Source: Lampropedia hyalina DSM 16112 (lineage in GTDB: Bacteria > Pseudomonadota > Gammaproteobacteria > Burkholderiales > Burkholderiaceae_C). From it: a stretch of DNA of 61,129 nucleotides. Each line of letters opens with the position of its first letter. Position 1 is the first letter of the stretch. The translations under genes and the position numbers were made by a program. The notes under the pieces are model-generated. The model saw only the letters and a program-made list of their open reading frames with translations, had not been told where the DNA came from and did no database searches. This document shows, one piece after another, positions 25,220 to 34,809 of the stretch. The DNA lies in assembly GCF_900129055.1 (NCBI RefSeq), contig NZ_FQUZ01000022.1, forward strand, positions 1 through 61,129, read 5' to 3'.

Positions 25220-28200
25220 TTATTCCGGCAAGATGGGCCGGGCTTGGGCCGCCGCAGCGTATTGGCCCACCAATGCCAGCAACTCCTTGTCGGAGTAGGG
25301 CTTGCCCAGGTAATGATTGGCACCCAGTTCGTTGGCGCGTTCCTTGTGCTTTTGCGCTGTCCGGGAGGTAATCATGATGATGGGCAGGTCTTGCCATTGC
25401 GCCTGGGCACGGATGTGGCGCAGCAACTCGAAACCGTCCATTTTGGGCATTTCGATGTCGGACAGAACCACGGTGGGACGTTCCTGTTTCAGCTTTTCAA
25501 GGGCTTGCACGCCATCGGCTGCCAGTTCCACGCGATAGCCTTCGCGCTTGAGCAGGCGTTGCGTGACGCGGCGCACGGTGATCGAGTCGTCCACTACCAG
25601 CACCAGCGGCAGGTTGGATGCCACCGAGCGGGTAAAGGCCGATTCGCCCAGCGCAGGCATGTGGTGCTCTGTAGTGCCATTGCTGTCTCCCCGTGTGTCA
25701 AGGGTCTGCTGGCCGTGAGACTTGTTCAGGGCAATGAAGTTGTAGATCAGCAGGATGGCACCGCTTGCCAGTACCGACATGCCGGTCAGGCCGTCGATGC
25801 TGGCAATCTGTGGTCCCAGGTTCTTCACCACGACTTCCTGGTTACCGATGATTTCATCGACGTGCAGAGCCAGCCGTTGGGAGGCACTGCGCACCAGAAT
25901 GATGGGGGTGGTGCCTTCGATGCTTTCCGTGCTTTGAACCGAATGCTGCAACAAGGCTCCGGCCCAGTAGAACGGAACGAGCACGCCGGCTTCGGCAAAA
26001 TGCCGGGAGGCATAGGCGCGGGAGAGTTGCTTTGGGTCGGCCCGGTGGATGTTCTCCACCTGGTTGGCTGGAATGCCGAGGGTGATGTTGCCGATGCGCA
26101 CCAGCATCACCTGTGTCACAGCGGTGGTCAGCGGCATGACCATGCGGAAGGTGCTGCCACGCTGGGCCTCGGTGCTGGTTTCGATGCGACCGCCCACGGT
26201 GTTGAGTTCAGTGCGCACGACATCCATGCCGATGCCTCGTCCGGCCAGTCCGGTGACCTGCTTCATGGTGGTGAAGCCTGGCAGGAAAATCAGATTGGCC
26301 AGTTCGTCATCCGACAGGGTTTGCTCGGCCTGAATCAGGCCGCGTTCCAGTCCCTTGGCGCGAATGGCTGGCAGATCCAGTCCCTTGCCATCATCGTGGA
26401 ATTCGAAGGCCACATCGTTGCCCTCCTGGCTGACACGAATGCTGATGATCCCGGTGTCTGACTTGTGCAGGCGCAGGCGTTCTTCGGGCATTTCGATACC
26501 GTGGCTGACGCAGTTGCGCAACAGGTGTTCGAAGGCAGGGGTCATGCGATCGAGCAGACTGCGGTCGATTTCGATGCTGCCGCCATCGATCTCCAGGTGG
26601 ATTTGCTTGCCGGTTTCGAGGGCTGCCTGGCGCACCAGTGCATGCAGGCGTTCGGTGATGCTGTTGAATTCCACCATCCGGCTGCGCAGCAGATCGCGTT
26701 GCAACTCGCGGCCTTTCATGCCTTGCTCCACCAGATCGTCTTCCGCACCCGACATGGTCACTTGCAGGCCGCGCTGCACGGTGGCCACGTCATTGACGGT
26801 TTCGGCCATCATGCGGGTGAGTTCCTGCACACGGGTGAAACGGTCGAATTCCAGTGGGTCGAAATCGGAATGTTCCTTGCCCAGGCTCATGCGCGATTGC
26901 ATCTGCGATTCGGCCTGCACTTCCAGTTCTCGCAACTGGTGGCGCAACCGTTCCAGACTGCCAGTCATTTCCTTGAGGGAATGGCTCAACTGTTTGAGAC
27001 GCGATTCTGCCCTGGCGCGGGCAATCTGGATTTCACCGGCCTGGTTGATGAGGCGGTTGATGAGGTCGCTGCGCACCCGCAGGGTCTGCCGATTGACCGG
27101 TGCGGGCTTGATGTCCAGCGGAGTCGGGCCGGGCAATTCGGCGTGCCGACCGGCTGTCCAGTAGTGCGAGGAGTCGTCGTCGGATTCTGTGGGCGTGGGT
27201 TCGGGGCCTTGTGCCTCTTCTGGTGCGAATGGCTGGCTGTCGTAGGCGTGCTGCTCTTCCCGTACGATCGAGGCATCCGGCTCGTTGGCAAGACGAGCAT
27301 CGTCAGACGAGGACTCCTCTTCTGCTGTGGGGTGGGAGGCGACGGCGGGTTCTGGAATGGGGGCGGCCACCAGGGTGGCCTGGGGAGTGCTGCGTACGAT
27401 GTCGTAGACCGCATGAATGTCGCCCAGACCGGCATTCGGTGTGGCCAGCATACCCTGTTCCAGTGCGGCATTGGTCTTGCTGCGCAAGGCATCGAATGCG
27501 GCCTGCAAGTGGTCGTACTGTATCAGCAGCGGTGCAATGCTGTGGGCATCGCATGTTTCCAGCACACCGATGGAGGACTCGAACTCATGCGCCATTTCCC
27601 CCAGGTGCATGGCACCGGCCAGACGGGAGCTGCCCTTGAGCGTGTGCAAAATGCGCAATGCTTCGCGCCGGGCATCGCTGTGTGCCGGATGATCGGCCCA
27701 GCGGCGCAGGGCACCGACCAGTTGGGGCAGCAGATCGATCGCTTCTTCTTCAAAAATCGGAAAGAGGTCGGCATCCACCTGATCGGACAGCACGTCCTGA
27801 TAAGGATGCGTTGCAGCGTTGCCGATATCCAGTTGCGCCAATTCCGATTCCGGTCCCCACGCAGTCGGTGGTGTGGTGGCGGTTTCTGGCGTAGTGGCCG
27901 TGGGGGTAGCTGGTTTGCCATGTACCGCAGAGGTTTCCTGTGGCGGGGCTTCTGCGACTGGAACGGGCTGTGGCCGTTCGGTGGCAGTGATTGTGTCTGC
28001 CACCACTTCGGTGGTGCTTGCCACTGGCTCTGGATCTCTGTCGCGGTCAGTGCCCTGCTGTGCATGGGACGTGAGCGGTGCGATGGTTTCGCCCTGGTCT
28101 TCCGAGGCCAGCGGAATGTATTGTCCTTGCAGACGCATGGCATCGGCAGAATCGATGAATGGTTGCGCCTGCCAGTGTGCATGGTCGCGCATGTAGATGT

Positions 28201-30916
28201 CGGCCACCCAGTTGTTCATGGCGGTCAGCACCTGGGTACACAGGGCTTGAATCGATGGGTCGAAGGGCTTTTGTCCGGCCAGCCAGGCATTGAGCAGTTG
28301 CTCCATGGCCCAGGCGGCTTCGCCGAATTCCATCAGTCCGACCATGCGGGAGCTTCCCTTGAGGGTGTGCAGGGCACGGCGCAAGCTGGTTTGCTGTTCG
28401 GTGTCGGCGGGGGCCAAGGCCAGTTGGGCCAGTGCGGCCTGGGCATGGTCGATCACTCCCTGGGCTTCGTCCAGGAAGATGCCCAGCAGATCGTCATCGT
28501 CTTCCTCGAGGGCGGCGGGAGCAGCTTCTGCTTCGGCAGGCGGCGGCGTGGCTTCGATGGCCTCCACTGTCTCAACCGGTTCGCCGCCATCGGGCAGGGC
28601 AATCGGGTGCTGTGCTGGTGCGAAGACTGCCCCGGTGTCTGTGGGTGCAATTTCGGGGATGTCCGACGGCAGGTCTGCTGCCGGGCTTTCGATGGACAGG
28701 GTGCTCAAGCCCAGATCGAAATCGAGTTCGAGGGCCGGCAGTTCCGGTTCCGATGGCGCGGGTGTCTCTGCCTCCACTGCGGTGGGGGCCGCTGTGGTTT
28801 CGGAAGTGTCAGAGGCATGCTCTCTGTATTCCGTCTGGCCTGGCTCCTCTGGTGGCAGTGTCAGGGGGGGCAGTGTCGCTGATGCGGGAGGTTCGGACTG
28901 TTCGGTGGGAAGTTCCTGTGGTGGCAACAGGGACAGTCCCGTGCCACCGATGGCAGCAGCTACCAGGGGTATGACACTCTGTGCAGTTGCAGTTGCAGTT
29001 GCAGTTGCAGTTGCAGTTGCAGTTTCGGGAGCTTGCGCCGCAGTGGATTCGACAGGGTCGGTTTCCTGTGCTTCTGCCCCTGTCACATAGGTGGATGGGA
29101 CATCCTGCGGGCGTTCCTGCACAAACTGGAAAAAGTCTTCGTCGGCGTGGCCTGGGCTGCGGATGCTGTTCAGTGCGGGTTTGAGCGAGGCTGCGTCGGG
29201 GTCGTAGACGAACAGGTTCTGTGCGAGTGCGGGCTGATAGGCCAGCATGTCGAGCTGGAGACCGAGTGCGCCGATGTTGTTGCCGATCTCGGCAAAACGC
29301 GCGTCGTTGTGATCCAGCGTGGTACTTGCACTGTCGTGGGTCTGTGCAATGAAGGTTTGCACCTGCTCCGAGACGCGTTGCGCCACCAGAGCTGCCTGCT
29401 CCAGACCGAGTATGGCGAGGATGTTGTGGATTTGCTGGAGCTGGTCGGGCACGCGTTCCAGCGTGGCAGTGTTTTCGGGATGCTGGAAGAAGACATCCAG
29501 GCCCATTTCCACTTCTGCCAATACCACCCGCAATTCATTGGCCAGGTCTTTGGTGGTGTGGGCATCATTGACTTGTTTGTACAGGGCTTCCATCCACGGG
29601 GTGATGGGAAGGTCTTGCCCGGTCTTGCGAACGCTTTCCAGCCGCTGGTGCAACTGGGCCATGTGCTGTTCGGTATCCAGGCTGTGCAGACCGCGCTTGG
29701 TCAGCAATGCCTGTACATACAGTATGTCTGCGGCAATTTCCAGCAGCAAGGCATGCGAGGGAGTCTGGCCCGAAGAGGCCCAGTCACTGGCGGCATCCAC
29801 CAGGCTCTGGGTGAAATCTGCGCTGCCGGGAACATGGGGTGGCAGGCGGCGATTGAGCTCCTTGAAATGCACCAGGCATTGCGACAGGCCATGGGTGCTG
29901 CTTTCACCTATGTCCGAGCAGCTTTGTGCAATGTCGTCCAGCAGTTTGTCCAGGGCTTCTTTTTCGTGCGCTGGAATCAGCCAGAAGTACTGGCGGTTGT
30001 AGTCGAACGGGACATGGCGGTTCAGTCCGAAAGCCGTGCGCACTGCATCCAGAATGGGGCTGGGCTGACGCCCGTCCGGCTGGGCCTGTGCGCAGAAAAA
30101 AAGCAGGTCCTGCATCCCTTTGGGAATGACCTTGGTGCTGTCTTCCGCCATGGAGGCATATTGCACCAGCACCCGGCTGGCCGTGCGCTTGACGTAGATG
30201 TCGCTTGCCAGGGTGCCATGGGCGAGTGCCTCGAAAAAACCGGCAGCGACTTTCCAGAATGTGCGCGCCTGGAAGTGGCTGCTGTCGGCGGCCAGCCCCA
30301 GGCAGATCCTGACCAGTTGTCCCGCCGCTTCGTGCTGTTGTGTGCCCTGGATGATTTTCAGCACCATCTGGTCGATCAGGTCGCGCACCCTCTGGCTGGG
30401 GGCGAGGGGTTTGGTGGGCACGGGAATGTCCGGCTCGTGCAGCTCACCCTCCAGGCTCCACAGGTCGGCGGGGCTGGCCGGTGGAATGCTGGCGGCCAGT
30501 GTGCGGATGTTGCGGTAGGGCAGAAACAGGGTCAGGGCCGGTGTGTTTTCACCCTGCAACAGGCTTTCCATGTATTCGGCTACGGCCTGGCCAGCCTGTT
30601 CCAGGGTATGGACGGCTTTGTCGGTGCACAGGGCCGGATCGGCGATGAAACGCTCCACAGCCACCTCGCCATGGCGCAGCACCATGGCTGGCATGAAGGA
30701 GCCCACCATGTCCAGCACGCCGCAGATCTGGTGAAACTGGTTCCTGGCCGGTTCCAGAAGGGTTGTATCTCCGGGGTTTTTCTGGAACTGGCGCAAGGCC
30801 TCGATGCCTTTGCTCCATGTGGTACGCATTTCTGCCAGCACCCAGGCCAGTGACCCCAGGTCTTCTTCCATGCGGTGTTGCGGTGTGTCCATGTAGTTCC
30901 CTGTTGCAGATGTCAT
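25220..30916 (-). CDS. pilL: Pil-Chp hybrid histidine kinase (PilL/ChpA)
   Basis: A 1898-residue CheA-type hybrid kinase controlling type IV pili. Order of domains: a degenerate N-terminal Hpt-like region (RNQFHQICGVLDMVG, His62), further divergent helical repeats to about 620, a Thr-Ala repeat near 640, a Pro/Glu-rich linker, canonical Hpt domains with ALHTLKGSSRMVG (about 850) and ILHTLKGSSRLAG (about 1090), dimerisation and HATPase (LLRNCVSHGIE near 1465; DDGKGLD; AGRGIGMDVV), CheW-like (about 1610-1750) and a C-terminal receiver (LVVDDSITVRR, SDIEMPKMDG; about 1770-1890). Last gene of the pilGHIJL operon, 17 bp after pilJ. A second ATG eight codons in is possible. Confidence 0.94.
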   Translation of the reverse strand: MTSATGNYMDTPQHRMEEDLGSLAWVLAEMRTTWSKGIEALRQFQKNPGDTTLLEPARNQFHQICGVLDMVGSFMPAMVLRHGEVAVERFIADPALCTDKAVHTLEQAGQAVAEYMESLLQGENTPALTLFLPYRNIRTLAASIPPASPADLWSLEGELHEPDIPVPTKPLAPSQRVRDLIDQMVLKIIQGTQQHEAAGQLVRICLGLAADSSHFQARTFWKVAAGFFEALAHGTLASDIYVKRTASRVLVQYASMAEDSTKVIPKGMQDLLFFCAQAQPDGRQPSPILDAVRTAFGLNRHVPFDYNRQYFWLIPAHEKEALDKLLDDIAQSCSDIGESSTHGLSQCLVHFKELNRRLPPHVPGSADFTQSLVDAASDWASSGQTPSHALLLEIAADILYVQALLTKRGLHSLDTEQHMAQLHQRLESVRKTGQDLPITPWMEALYKQVNDAHTTKDLANELRVVLAEVEMGLDVFFQHPENTATLERVPDQLQQIHNILAILGLEQAALVAQRVSEQVQTFIAQTHDSASTTLDHNDARFAEIGNNIGALGLQLDMLAYQPALAQNLFVYDPDAASLKPALNSIRSPGHADEDFFQFVQERPQDVPSTYVTGAEAQETDPVESTAAQAPETATATATATATATAQSVIPLVAAAIGGTGLSLLPPQELPTEQSEPPASATLPPLTLPPEEPGQTEYREHASDTSETTAAPTAVEAETPAPSEPELPALELDFDLGLSTLSIESPAADLPSDIPEIAPTDTGAVFAPAQHPIALPDGGEPVETVEAIEATPPPAEAEAAPAALEEDDDDLLGIFLDEAQGVIDHAQAALAQLALAPADTEQQTSLRRALHTLKGSSRMVGLMEFGEAAWAMEQLLNAWLAGQKPFDPSIQALCTQVLTAMNNWVADIYMRDHAHWQAQPFIDSADAMRLQGQYIPLASEDQGETIAPLTSHAQQGTDRDRDPEPVASTTEVVADTITATERPQPVPVAEAPPQETSAVHGKPATPTATTPETATTPPTAWGPESELAQLDIGNAATHPYQDVLSDQVDADLFPIFEEEAIDLLPQLVGALRRWADHPAHSDARREALRILHTLKGSSRLAGAMHLGEMAHEFESSIGVLETCDAHSIAPLLIQYDHLQAAFDALRSKTNAALEQGMLATPNAGLGDIHAVYDIVRSTPQATLVAAPIPEPAVASHPTAEEESSSDDARLANEPDASIVREEQHAYDSQPFAPEEAQGPEPTPTESDDDSSHYWTAGRHAELPGPTPLDIKPAPVNRQTLRVRSDLINRLINQAGEIQIARARAESRLKQLSHSLKEMTGSLERLRHQLRELEVQAESQMQSRMSLGKEHSDFDPLEFDRFTRVQELTRMMAETVNDVATVQRGLQVTMSGAEDDLVEQGMKGRELQRDLLRSRMVEFNSITERLHALVRQAALETGKQIHLEIDGGSIEIDRSLLDRMTPAFEHLLRNCVSHGIEMPEERLRLHKSDTGIISIRVSQEGNDVAFEFHDDGKGLDLPAIRAKGLERGLIQAEQTLSDDELANLIFLPGFTTMKQVTGLAGRGIGMDVVRTELNTVGGRIETSTEAQRGSTFRMVMPLTTAVTQVMLVRIGNITLGIPANQVENIHRADPKQLSRAYASRHFAEAGVLVPFYWAGALLQHSVQSTESIEGTTPIILVRSASQRLALHVDEIIGNQEVVVKNLGPQIASIDGLTGMSVLASGAILLIYNFIALNKSHGQQTLDTRGDSNGTTEHHMPALGESAFTRSVASNLPLVLVVDDSITVRRVTQRLLKREGYRVELAADGVQALEKLKQERPTVVLSDIEMPKMDGFELLRHIRAQAQWQDLPIIMITSRTAQKHKERANELGANHYLGKPYSDKELLALVGQYAAAAQARPILPE
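28983..29024. repeat. Hexanucleotide tandem repeat inside pilL
   Basis: Seven perfect copies of GCAGTT on the plus strand encode an alternating Thr-Ala run in the linker of PilL. The unit is a multiple of three, so gain or loss of copies would keep the frame. Confidence 0.9.
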
Positions 30917-30933
30917 GGTGTGAACGGGCTTCT

Positions 30934-33132
30934 TCAGGCAATCTTGAATCGGGCAATCGACTGGTGCAGCTCCTCCGCCACCTGCGACAGCTCCTGCACC
31001 TGTTGTGTCGTGGAGCGGGTGCCCTCACTGGTCTGTTCCGTGACCACGAAGATGTGCTGGATGCTTTCGGCCACCTGGTTGGCCAGTGTGGCTTCGTGCA
31101 GCGCGGTGTCGGAAATCTGCTCCACCAGTTTGGACAGTGTGCGCGAGACCTGGTCGATTTCGCTCAGGGCCGTGCCTGCGCGGTCGGACAGGCTGGCTCC
31201 TTCGACCACCCCCGCAGTGCATCGCTCCATCGCGGAGACTGCATCCTGCGTGTCGGACTGAATGGTCTTGACCAGTGCGGCAATCTGGCGCGTGGCATCG
31301 GCAGAACGCTCGGCCAGACGCTGCACTTCCTCTGCCACCACGGAGAAGCCGCGTCCAGCCTCGCCTGCCGAAGCGGCCTGGATGGCGGCGTTCAGGGCCA
31401 GCACGTTGGTCTGTTCGGTAATGTCGGAGATCAGTTCGGTGATTTCACCGATTTCCTGTGACGACTCGCCCAGCCGCTTGATGCGCTTGGACGATTCCTG
31501 AATCTGGGCGCGGATGGCATTCATGCCGCCGATGGTGTTCTGTACCGCCTTCATGCCCGACTCTGCTGCCACCCGCGATTGGCGGGCCACGCTGGAGGAT
31601 TCCTGTGCCTGCGCCGATACATGGTTGATGCGCTGGGCCATGTCGAGAATGGAACGGCCGGTTTCCAGAATTTCGCGCAATTGCTCGTTGGAGGCTGCCA
31701 GCAGCTTGCTGGAGGTGGTGCCCACTTCCCCGGTGGTTTCGGCCACTTTGCTGGCCGATGCCTGCACACTGGAAATCAGGTGGCGCAGTTCCTCGATGGT
31801 GTAGTTGATCGAGTCGGCGATGGCACCGGTGATGTCTTCGGTCACGGTCGCTTCCTGCGTCAGGTCGCCTTCGGCGATCAGCAGCAGCTCGTTCATCAGG
31901 CGCAGAATGGCGGCCTGGTTGGCATCGTTGAGGCGTTTGGCATCCTGTTCGCGGGTGCTGGCCGCTTGTTGCTGGGTCTGCGCCTGGGCATATTTGTTGC
32001 GACTGGCCAGAATGTGGGCGCGTGCCATCAGCCAGCCACTGCCGGCACTCAGGACGATGCCCAGGGCGATCAGCAATATGCCGTACCATGGCCAGCCCAG
32101 TTGGGCATGGCTCTGGTCGCGCAACTGGGCCAGTGTCGGCAGCATCTGATCGGTATGGTGTGCCAGTTTGTGCAGGGCATCCTGGGCCTGCTGTGCGGGC
32201 TCCACGGTGGACTGGATGGTCTGGAGGCTGGCGTTCAGGGCTGTGTGCAGGCCCAGGGCCTCGATGATGAGGCTCAGCGACTGCTGGTTGGCCGCCACGG
32301 TCTGTTCGCGCAATTGCTGCAAGGCAGACCCCGCAGACTGGAATGCCTGTTGCAGGGCTTCCTGCACGGCACTGTTGCTGGCGTTGGACAGGCGCAGCAC
32401 AGCCACGGCATTGTGCATGCTTTCGCTGCTGGCCAGAAGCCGTCTGGCGGCAGACTGGATCGGGCTTTGCCCGGAGGCGGCACTGAGGTTGCTGGCCAGC
32501 TCGCTCAGATGGGCTGTGGTGCTTTCGATGTTGGCAAAAGCCGCTTCGCGCTCTTCCAGGGCACGCGAACCCGTGGCCACCTGCCAGGCGATGTTCTGGA
32601 TTTCACTGCCTTTTTGTACTACCGGGCCGACACTGTCTCCGGCCAGGCCGGATTGTTCCAGCTGGCCTATGGCTTGCAGCAGTGCACCGGTGCCATCGGG
32701 GATGGCCTTGTAGGCCTGGGTCTGGCCACTGATGCCGTTGGTGGCTGTGACGTTCAGGCGTTGTGCCTGCACCAGGGTGTCCGTCGCGTGGGTGTAGCGC
32801 AGACTGCGTTCATGGGCCTGCCAGCTGCCCAGCAGCAGTCCCACGACGGCCAGGGCCACGCCTCCCGCGAACGCGCCGCTGAGGCGTCGGGTGTGCTGGC
32901 GCAGGGGAGCGGCACCCAGCAGCGGCAGAAGAACCGGATTGCTGTCCGGGCCGGACGCATCAATCAGGGATGCACTGTCGTGGCCTTCCGCATCGCTGGG
33001 ATGGGCATTCGCTTTTTCAGGAAAAGACGCTGGCGAGGGCTGTTCCTGCGCCAGTGATTCGGCCGTGTCATGACGGTCTGCCAGAGCCGGGCTGTGCGGG
33101 GTGGACGGGCTGGAGGAGGGTGTCTTGTTCAT
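30934..33132 (-). CDS. pilJ: Methyl-accepting chemotaxis protein PilJ
   Basis: The 732-residue receptor of the twitching-motility pathway has an unusually long cytosolic N-terminal tail (about 85 residues, Ser/Pro/Asp-rich), a first membrane helix at about 86-104 ([18 protein letters not shown]) and a periplasmic domain of about 240 residues of PilJ type. A second helix ([19 protein letters not shown]) follows, then a HAMP-like linker and the signalling hairpin ([24 protein letters not shown], split by the tip, and [13 protein letters not shown]). It lies between pilI and pilL with short spacers. No recognised CheR-tethering pentapeptide at the C-terminus (IARFKIA). Confidence 0.94.
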   Translation of the reverse strand: MNKTPSSSPSTPHSPALADRHDTAESLAQEQPSPASFPEKANAHPSDAEGHDSASLIDASGPDSNPVLLPLLGAAPLRQHTRRLSGAFAGGVALAVVGLLLGSWQAHERSLRYTHATDTLVQAQRLNVTATNGISGQTQAYKAIPDGTGALLQAIGQLEQSGLAGDSVGPVVQKGSEIQNIAWQVATGSRALEEREAAFANIESTTAHLSELASNLSAASGQSPIQSAARRLLASSESMHNAVAVLRLSNASNSAVQEALQQAFQSAGSALQQLREQTVAANQQSLSLIIEALGLHTALNASLQTIQSTVEPAQQAQDALHKLAHHTDQMLPTLAQLRDQSHAQLGWPWYGILLIALGIVLSAGSGWLMARAHILASRNKYAQAQTQQQAASTREQDAKRLNDANQAAILRLMNELLLIAEGDLTQEATVTEDITGAIADSINYTIEELRHLISSVQASASKVAETTGEVGTTSSKLLAASNEQLREILETGRSILDMAQRINHVSAQAQESSSVARQSRVAAESGMKAVQNTIGGMNAIRAQIQESSKRIKRLGESSQEIGEITELISDITEQTNVLALNAAIQAASAGEAGRGFSVVAEEVQRLAERSADATRQIAALVKTIQSDTQDAVSAMERCTAGVVEGASLSDRAGTALSEIDQVSRTLSKLVEQISDTALHEATLANQVAESIQHIFVVTEQTSEGTRSTTQQVQELSQVAEELHQSIARFKIA

Positions 33133-33156
33133 AAGGCGAGGCGGATGACGATGCCA

Positions 33157-33705
33157 TCACTGACTGATCGATAAAAACGCTTGCGACTGTGCCAGCTTCT
33201 GGAGGTTGATTTCCTGCCACTGGCGGCCGGCGCGATCACGGTAGGTATTGCCCAGCCATGGGAATTCCGATGGCTGTGGGCGTTGGGCTTGCACAAAATC
33301 GTGGATGCTTTTCAGCCCCACGACCCGGTTCACTGCCAGTGCCGCATTGATCTCAAGCACCGGATTGAAGGTCAGCAATTTGCTCTCGCCCTGCACCTGC
33401 TCATGGAACCCGGCTGCGGGGCGGCCCATGAGTTGCTCCACATCGGTGACTCCCACAAGCTGCCCACGCAGGTTGGCCACGCCCAGGAACCATGGCCTGG
33501 CGTAGGGAACGGGTTGAATGGAGGTGTAGGGGAAAATCTCCGAGGCGTGACTCAGGGGCACCAGGTAATGCTGCTGACCAATTTCGACTGCCAGCCATGA
33601 CGATACCCGCTGTCCCTTCGAGGCCACTTCCTGGGTGCGTGCCGCAATGCGTTCCTGAAGGCGGTCACCGCTGGCTTCTTTCTCGGTGAGAACTGGTGCA
33701 GACAT
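33157..33705 (-). CDS. pilI: CheW-like coupling protein PilI
   Basis: The 182-residue cytosolic scaffold links PilJ to PilL. The CheW domain covers most of the protein: WLAVEIGQQHYLVPLSHASEIFPY is the first beta barrel strand set, followed by the conserved PWFLGVANLRGQLVGVTD. It sits 9 bp downstream of pilH and 24 bp upstream of pilJ in the same operon. Confidence 0.92.
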   Translation of the reverse strand: MSAPVLTEKEASGDRLQERIAARTQEVASKGQRVSSWLAVEIGQQHYLVPLSHASEIFPYTSIQPVPYARPWFLGVANLRGQLVGVTDVEQLMGRPAAGFHEQVQGESKLLTFNPVLEINAALAVNRVVGLKSIHDFVQAQRPQPSEFPWLGNTYRDRAGRQWQEINLQKLAQSQAFLSISQ

Positions 33706-33714
33706 GGGCGTTCC

Positions 33715-34086
33715 TTATTTGCTTTCCAGCGCGTCCATGGTGGACTGGAGCTCCTCGGCCGAGACCGGCTTGGTCAGGTAGCCACTGGCTCCCTGGCGCA
33801 TGCCCCAGACGCGATCGGTGGCCTGGTTCTTGCTGGTGCAGATGATGATGGGAATGCCCGCATATTGGGGGTCTTTGGTGATGATGCGGGTGAGCTGAAA
33901 GCCGTTCTTGCCGGGCATGACCACATCCATCAGGATCAGGTCGGGCCTTTCTTCGGCCAGCCGCTGGTAGGCCTCGTCGGCGTTGGAAGCCAGGCGGACC
34001 TGAATCCCTCTTTTTTGCAGCAAGGCACTCAGATAGGCTTGCTCTGTGCGCGAGTCATCGACCACAAGTACTTTCTGGATAGACAT
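33715..34086 (-). CDS. pilH: Twitching motility response regulator PilH
   Basis: A 123-residue single-domain receiver (CheY-like). The acidic pocket (VVDDSRTEQAYL), phospho-acceptor Asp in LILMDVVMPGKNGF and Lys in GYLTKPVS are all present. By operon position (second, after pilG) it is PilH, the proposed phosphate sink or retraction-side regulator in Pseudomonas aeruginosa. It has no output domain. Confidence 0.92.
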   Translation of the reverse strand: MSIQKVLVVDDSRTEQAYLSALLQKRGIQVRLASNADEAYQRLAEERPDLILMDVVMPGKNGFQLTRIITKDPQYAGIPIIICTSKNQATDRVWGMRQGASGYLTKPVSAEELQSTMDALESK

Positions 34087-34107
34087 CTTTTTCCCTTTTT
34101 TTACACA

Positions 34108-34488
34108 TCAGGTCCGCACAGCCAGCGACTGCACGGCCTGAAGCAACTGATCCTTGGTGAATGGCTTGGTCAGGTATTCCTCGCTGCCGACCATGCGGCC
34201 ACGCACCTTGTCGAAAAAGCCGTCCTTGGATGACAGCATGATGACCGGTATCTTCGCAAAACGCGGATTGCGTTTAATGATAGAACAAGTCTGGTATCCG
34301 TCGAGTTTGGGCATCAAAATGTCACAAAAGATAATGTTCGGCTTGCTGTCATTGAGCTTGGCCAGTGCGTCGAAGCCATCCTCTGCCAGCACCACGCGGT
34401 GGCCACCTTGCTTGAGGAAGATTTCCGCACTGCGGCGAATGGTGTTGCTGTCATCTATCACCAGAACCGTGAGAGTTTGATCCGTCAT
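34108..34488 (-). CDS. pilG: Twitching motility response regulator PilG
   Basis: A 126-residue single receiver starting MTDQTLTVLVIDDSNTIRRS, with the phospho-acceptor Asp in IIFCDILMPKLDG and Lys in EYLTKPFT. PilG promotes pilus extension in Pseudomonas aeruginosa. The ATG at 34488 is chosen since it gives the canonical length; a 19-codon upstream extension has no receiver character. First gene of the operon. Confidence 0.92.
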   Translation of the reverse strand: MTDQTLTVLVIDDSNTIRRSAEIFLKQGGHRVVLAEDGFDALAKLNDSKPNIIFCDILMPKLDGYQTCSIIKRNPRFAKIPVIMLSSKDGFFDKVRGRMVGSEEYLTKPFTKDQLLQAVQSLAVRT

Positions 34489-34809
34489 GAGAGCTTCAAT
34501 AGAAAAAGTTAAGGGGCACTCGCAGTGCGTCGCTTGATGTGGCATGACACCACAGTATTATTGACCGTGCGGTGCCGGTTTGCCGATGCCTTGAAGCAGA
34601 GACGGCACAATTGGGCAGCCACGGCATACATTCGCACATTTCGGGCCAAACCTGCCAGGAACCTCCAGCCCATGGGGTTTTGCAATATTCGGCTGTAAAT
34701 ATCACAAAAAGAAAAAATTGTAATATCAGGCAGAAAGAATGATTGCCCCATAAGCCGGCATGGGCCGATTGAACCATGAATTTTTGAAAGATTGTTACAT
34801 TCTCCAGCC
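34489..34809. other. 321-bp divergent region between pilG and hemL
   Basis: This region must contain the promoters of the pilGHIJL operon (minus) and hemL (plus). The centre (about 34670-34745) is strongly AT-rich for this genome. No gene, RNA or well-formed operator was found; -35/-10 candidates on both strands are weak. Confidence 0.45.

Noticed and set aside
26465-28882. 805-codon frame antisense to pilL
   Set aside because: Gly/Cys/Phe-rich composition and antisense to a clear multi-domain kinase; a shadow frame.
28983-29024. Tandem array considered as a CRISPR
   Set aside because: A 6-bp unit with no spacers, inside a coding frame.
29205-29222. GAACAGGTTCTG inside pilL as another copy of the stop-proximal motif
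   Set aside because: Only 12 bases match, it is inside a coding frame and not near a stop codon; chance similarity is likely.
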